Source: Colias croceus | Lineage: Eukaryota; Arthropoda; Insecta; Lepidoptera; Pieridae | NCBI RefSeq assembly: GCF_905220415.1 | Contig: NC_059537.1 | Coordinates: 4,563,622-4,627,621 of the forward strand | Length of the DNA: 64,000 bases | Direction of reading: 5' to 3' | In this document: positions 60,701 through 64,000 of the stretch, piece after piece | How positions within the stretch are numbered: the stretch's first letter is position 1 | How the letters are laid out: each line of letters begins with the position of its first letter | Made by a program: the position numbers and the translations under genes | The notes under the pieces: model-generated | Database searches by the model: none | The model's input: the letters and a program-made list of their open reading frames with translations, nothing else | Told to the model about the DNA's origin: nothing

Positions 60701-63700
60701 GTAAAGTGAGTGTTTAAATTGTACCTAATCAAGTTACAAGAATTTTCTTACGTGTAAAAATTTTCAGTACTTACCTAATATGAGGACATTGTTTAAATGA
60801 AGTTCGTAATAATTTTGACAATCATTAGAACAATCCATACTAATATTATAAATGCGAAAGTAACTCTGTCTGTCTGTTACTCAATCACGCCTTAACTACT
60901 GAACCAATTTGCATGAAATTTGGTATAGAGATATTTTGATACCCGAGAAAGGACATAGGCTACTTTTTACCCCGGGACATAGGATAGGTTTTATCCCGGA
61001 AATCCCACGGGAACGGGAACTATGCGGGTTTTTCTTTGACTGCGCGGCCGAAGCCGCGGGTGGAAAGCTAGTAGAATATATTTTAATTAATCATTATGGT
61101 TCATTCTTATTAATTAAAACGATTTAGAAATAGATAATTTGTAGAATTTTTTCTTAAAAACAAATAATCGTGAAAACGCGTTTTCTTTTTGATTAGGCAA
61201 GATTTCGATAGACTCTGTAATTCTACAACATATTCATTATGAAGTCAAAATGATAGGTACATGAGATTTTCAGTCACAAAAAAAACTAACACCGTTGTAA
61301 TGAGCACGCCGACTCTGTTTACAAATAAAACGCTGTGCACACCTCCATTGCAATGTAACAGGGTGCTGGGTGATAATCAATAACAGCTCTGAATTCTTAT
61401 GCGCTTAATGTGATGACCCCATGTGCAAATGCATATTTAGAGGACTGTATGATAATGCTAATTCTAATTTTATATTCATATTAGATTATAGATACGTATA
61501 ATTGAAAATATTATTAGAGTAGATTGCGTGACATAGATGGACTCAAAGGAATATTTTTACTTTTAATGATTGTGAATTAAATCAGACGTAAGTATAAATG
61601 CGTCAATACATGGTCAATACATACGTTAATAACGTTTTTGACTAAGGTAGGTAACGAGCCATTTATAGGAAAAGTATAAAGGAAGGATAACGATTAGGTA
61701 ATGTCGTGCTGTTAGGAAAATTAAGTTTCCCATTATCCTTAAAACGTATACACGATAGGTACTTTATTAATGAATTTATTTCTATGACCGCTTTGCAAAA
61801 CATATTATCGTTTCAGTGTTTTGTTTAAAAAATAAGAGATTATATTGTGCAAAGTAAGCAGCAAGTCCAAGTGTAACTTACACAGATCCAATTTCGGGAG
61901 CCTCATCTTTCTCGCGAAGCGTCGGACACGTGTACATTTAACCGCAGTCGTGATGAAGTTGCACTTTATTTTAGTGTTATCGAAAACGAAACCTCAGATT
62001 TCCGAGTTGTTTTTAAAATGAAATGATACATTAATGGTTGGTACGCATGCGCGCGCTGGCGGCTCACTGCGGCGCCTCGCTCCCCGCTAATGTCAATATC
62101 CCGCTTCGTTTGTCGACAATTATGCTGTACATCGCCAGTTTTGTATCGTAAATAAAACAATTGGATTTTTAACGGTCTATAATGTCAATGTGTCTCAATA
62201 ATATGGACAAATGCGTTTCTAATTTGGAACAATTGACGCGACCGCAAATCTGGACCCACGGCCACGAGCCACTTGGTAGATTTTTTAAATATAAAATGTC
62301 GATCCTATTTACGAACGTTTAACGAAACGTAGACTATTAATTTGTTTAGATTGAATTTATTGAAAGTTACCTACCTACCTATTGCAAATAGCGAAATTAG
62401 AAATATGTAGGTATTTTCATACTTCATATTATGTCAACGTTTAGACTGTGTAGGTATAAGTAATATACATAATATTATAATTACATTCACTTTTACATAC
62501 ATAAATACTTTTATATCACAAAGTAACAATCATAGGCATTTTGATGTACAATCAATCTATCTAGGTACATAATTTAAAGACTTTAGGACAACGATGCTAC
62601 TAAATATGTACCTTTTTCTTGTATAACTTTTCTTCTGTTTACTGTTTTACCTGCGCAATAGTACTTATTTTACTTTGGACGATTTGGACTTATTATTTTT
62701 GTACCAACGAATCTTTGTCGACAATGTTATGTAATAAAATTTAATTTAATAAAGGCAAATTTACTTATTTACCTATTTCAAGAGTTGAGCTTGAGTTACC
62801 CTCTGTGGTTTTAACTTTTATAAACGTTTAGCTTGTATTTATTTTTATCCTTCAATTTAATCATGTGTAGGTATTTCCTTCTTTTTCAATGAAAATATTT
62901 TTGGTTCTAAAATAGACAATTCTATTTATATAAATATTTTTTTGTGCGTGCGCAAGTCAAGCACAAAATTTCATTTTGTCTAAAAAAAAAATTGTATAAT
63001 ATAAAGACAAACGTATCTATCACTAAGCATGGTGATCGTGAACTACAGATGTGTTGGAGGGTTGAGGCTTGACCAGTAAACTGTACCTTGAAACTTGAAA
63101 GTACCTACGTATTTTTTATTCCCCTGCTCTAAAATTTGGCACATATAAACTTTGTATACTAGACATATTCCTCGAAGAACTATTTTTCACATTTTTCAGT
63201 GTCCAACTTATTCTGCAACTTGCTGCAATTAAAATGAGTTATTGAGTAACTATAATTAGACAAATTAGGAAATTACAATTTTTTTAACCCTTGGAAGGTC
63301 GCCATAGATCAACCCTCCGACGGGTCTTCAGTTCAGGGCCACCATGCGTAATGATACGTTTGTTATTTACCTCACAAGCATTGAATAAATTAATTATTAG
63401 TTCGGAGAAAATTGCAACTGGCTGCTTTACTGATAATACGCCTATCTTAGGTACCGTACGTTATCATTGAACCAATTTTCAGCCCGGAAGAATTTGCGCT
63501 TGCCTCATGGACCATTTCGTTTAAATATGTTTGCAAATTTTGTCAGATTTCCTTTATTTTTCTCATTAATAGCAAAACTCGAATAATTTTTTTGCATAAA
63601 ACTTTTTTTTCAAATTCCATTTCAAGATAGTTAAGGAAATGTATTTAAAAAATAAAGCTTATATATACATATAATTGAATTTCGAATATGAAATCATTCC

Positions 63701-63946
63701 TAAAGTTTTGAAAAGTTGGTAGTGGGTTTTATCAATATAAACTATGATTTTCTGCTACGTAATTTTAGACTTTTTTTGTAAATCTTTGACTCGAAATTTA
63801 CATACCAAATTTAGGGGATAATATATTATTTAAGTAATAAAAAATGAATAAATAGGTACAACTCAAATAAAAAATTTAATATTAAATAACACAAACTTAC
63901 CTGGGTCATTTGTATCCGTCGGAACTAGCACATCCTGTTTGCACAT
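51732..63946 (-). CDS. R6: divergent rolling stone-like membrane protein
   Basis: Coding exons: 63946-63901 (first exon a), 57261-57111, 56769-56558, 54897-54757, 54322-54095 and 51883-51732, predicted 309 aa. An alternative first exon b (61906-61882) splices to the same exon in the same phase. Motifs: PYQFACSQWQTG, YFTNWGYMLI, YWLAHNIATDLAF, LVYWTLV, LVHGCNS, ALGGTD and GLPAIYPALDW. The order of hydrophobic spans matches the family. Unlike R1 to R5, the region homologous to their exon 1 is split in two, the intron after GGTD is absent, and a new phase-1 intron follows NKPG. An acidic linker (CDDEEIPLPRR) precedes the third span. At 12 kb it is the longest member; introns hold a MITE, a truncated retroposon and an RTE-like tail. 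It is probably the oldest branch of the array. Confidence 0.87.
52624..52987 (+). repeat. Tandem duplication of ~182 bp
   Basis: Two adjacent copies (about 52624-52805 and 52806-52987) share 'tttctcatgcatcaaga', 'ctcggcaatttagaggcctt', 'cgg aaaatatatt' and 'gacatgtaattgtttagatc', with scattered differences. In the last intron of R6. Confidence 0.85.
58646..59044. mobile_element. MITE, Tc1/mariner type, 399 bp
   Basis: The ends are inverted repeats of roughly 75 bp beginning CAGGGTGTCCCACT, flanked by TA on both sides (58644-58645 and 59045-59046). There is no coding content. The first seven bases CAGGGTG are shared with the element at 17306-18757. In intron 1 of R6. Confidence 0.88.
59196..59370 (+). 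repeat. Lepidopteran interspersed repeat with (CATCAT) start and (ATTGAA)n end
   Basis: 'atcatcatcatcagccca', then 'ttcccactgctgggacacgg' and 'gtgcgggttggcggatgaca', a body I recognise as common in lepidopteran genomes, ending in an (attgaa) microsatellite at 59340-59368. The family is not assigned. In R6 intron 1. Confidence 0.6.
59498..59700 (-). mobile_element. 5'-truncated retroposon with poly(A) and 12-bp target duplication
   Basis: A poly-T run at 59510-59525 is the poly(A) tail of a - strand insertion of about 180 bp. It is flanked by AAATATACATAT on both sides (59498-59509 and 59689-59700). The body is GC-rich ('aacgcggacgcgggggtgaa'). Its short length and lack of a tRNA-like head suggest a truncated LINE end rather than a SINE. 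In R6 intron 1. Confidence 0.8.
60834..61072 (-). mobile_element. RTE-like retroposon 3' tail, copy 5 (inverted)
   Basis: The reverse complement of the family at 2209-2449 and 3552-3789: it begins 'taatattataaatgcgaaag', then 'tctgtctgtctgttac', and ends with the GC-rich head. In intron 1 of R6. Confidence 0.75.
61882..61906 (-). CDS. Alternative first coding exon (b) of R6
   Basis: ATG at 61906 opens MRLPKLDL and ends after one extra base at a GTAAGT donor. That base joins the CG at the start of exon 57261-57111 to make TCG (Ser), just as exon a makes GCG (Ala). The upstream sequence is GC-rich and promoter-like. It is an alternative N-terminus rather than a separate gene, since no other exons are needed. 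Confidence 0.6.
61910..62145 (-). promoter_or_regulatory. Probable promoter/5' UTR of R6 first exon b
   Basis: A GC-rich island in AT-rich surroundings, with a GCATGCGC palindromic motif (about 62045-62052), a CACGTG E-box (about 61928-61933) and a TCAGT-like/CAGTGAG initiator-type sequence on -. It lies directly upstream of ATG 61906. Inferred from composition and motifs only. Confidence 0.4.
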
Positions 63947-64000
63947 TTTAAAACTGAGACTATTTTTTATTAATTATTAATTATTCTTGAATTATTCTGT

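Noticed and set aside
1..64000. tRNA, rRNA or CRISPR features
   Set aside because: No cloverleaf-like or repeat-spacer pattern was seen on either strand; the GC-rich repeat heads are retroposon sequences.

Overview
The window looks like a stretch of lepidopteran (moth or butterfly) nuclear genome. It is AT-rich, genes are split by GT-AG introns, and it is strewn with short retroposon tails of a type I associate with Lepidoptera (GC-rich heads of the kind 'cccgcggcttcgcccgcg', then a conserved body ending in 'tttataatatta'). No prokaryotic or organellar gene and no RNA gene was recognised. The species cannot be named from the sequence.

Layout. (1) 768-3930, + strand: the 3' part of a C2H2 zinc-finger gene of the ZXD type. 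Its 5' exons lie left of the window. Six coding exons join in frame, and the first visible one carries a triplicated exon-end/splice-donor/(GT)n unit. (2) 3931-8991: a convergent intergenic stretch, probably mostly 3' UTR. (3) 9063-63946, - strand: a head-to-tail array of six genes for multi-pass membrane proteins of the Drosophila rolling stone (rost) family, here called R1 to R6 from left to right: R1 9063-13321, R2 14756-19494, R3 20235-22724, R4 24919-27578, R5 29374-38660, R6 51732-63946. R1 to R5 each have four coding exons with identical intron phases (1, 1, 2) and predicted lengths of 263-279 aa. R6 is the outlier: six coding exons, different intron positions, about 309 aa, and two alternative first exons that both splice in phase. 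R3 and R4 are the closest pair.

Mobile DNA fills the introns and spacers. There is a complete, apparently coding-intact non-LTR retrotransposon with 12-bp target-site duplications between R5 and R6 (45313-50950). A pogo/Tigger-like DNA transposon lies in an R5 intron. A mariner relic is nested in a long-inverted-repeat element in an R2 intron. A hAT-derived short element with a perfect 8-bp duplication sits between R3 and R4, a Tc1/mariner-type MITE and a 5'-truncated retroposon with a 12-bp duplication lie in R6 introns, and there are several RTE-like 3' tails, three of them in three consecutive introns of the zinc-finger gene.

How the genes relate: rolling stone is known in Drosophila as a membrane protein needed for myoblast fusion. 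The roles of lepidopteran paralogues are not established, and the array most simply reflects repeated tandem duplication. The zinc-finger gene is a separate, convergent transcription unit. All splice sites and protein models were assigned by eye from GT-AG consensus, reading-frame continuity and comparison among the six paralogues.
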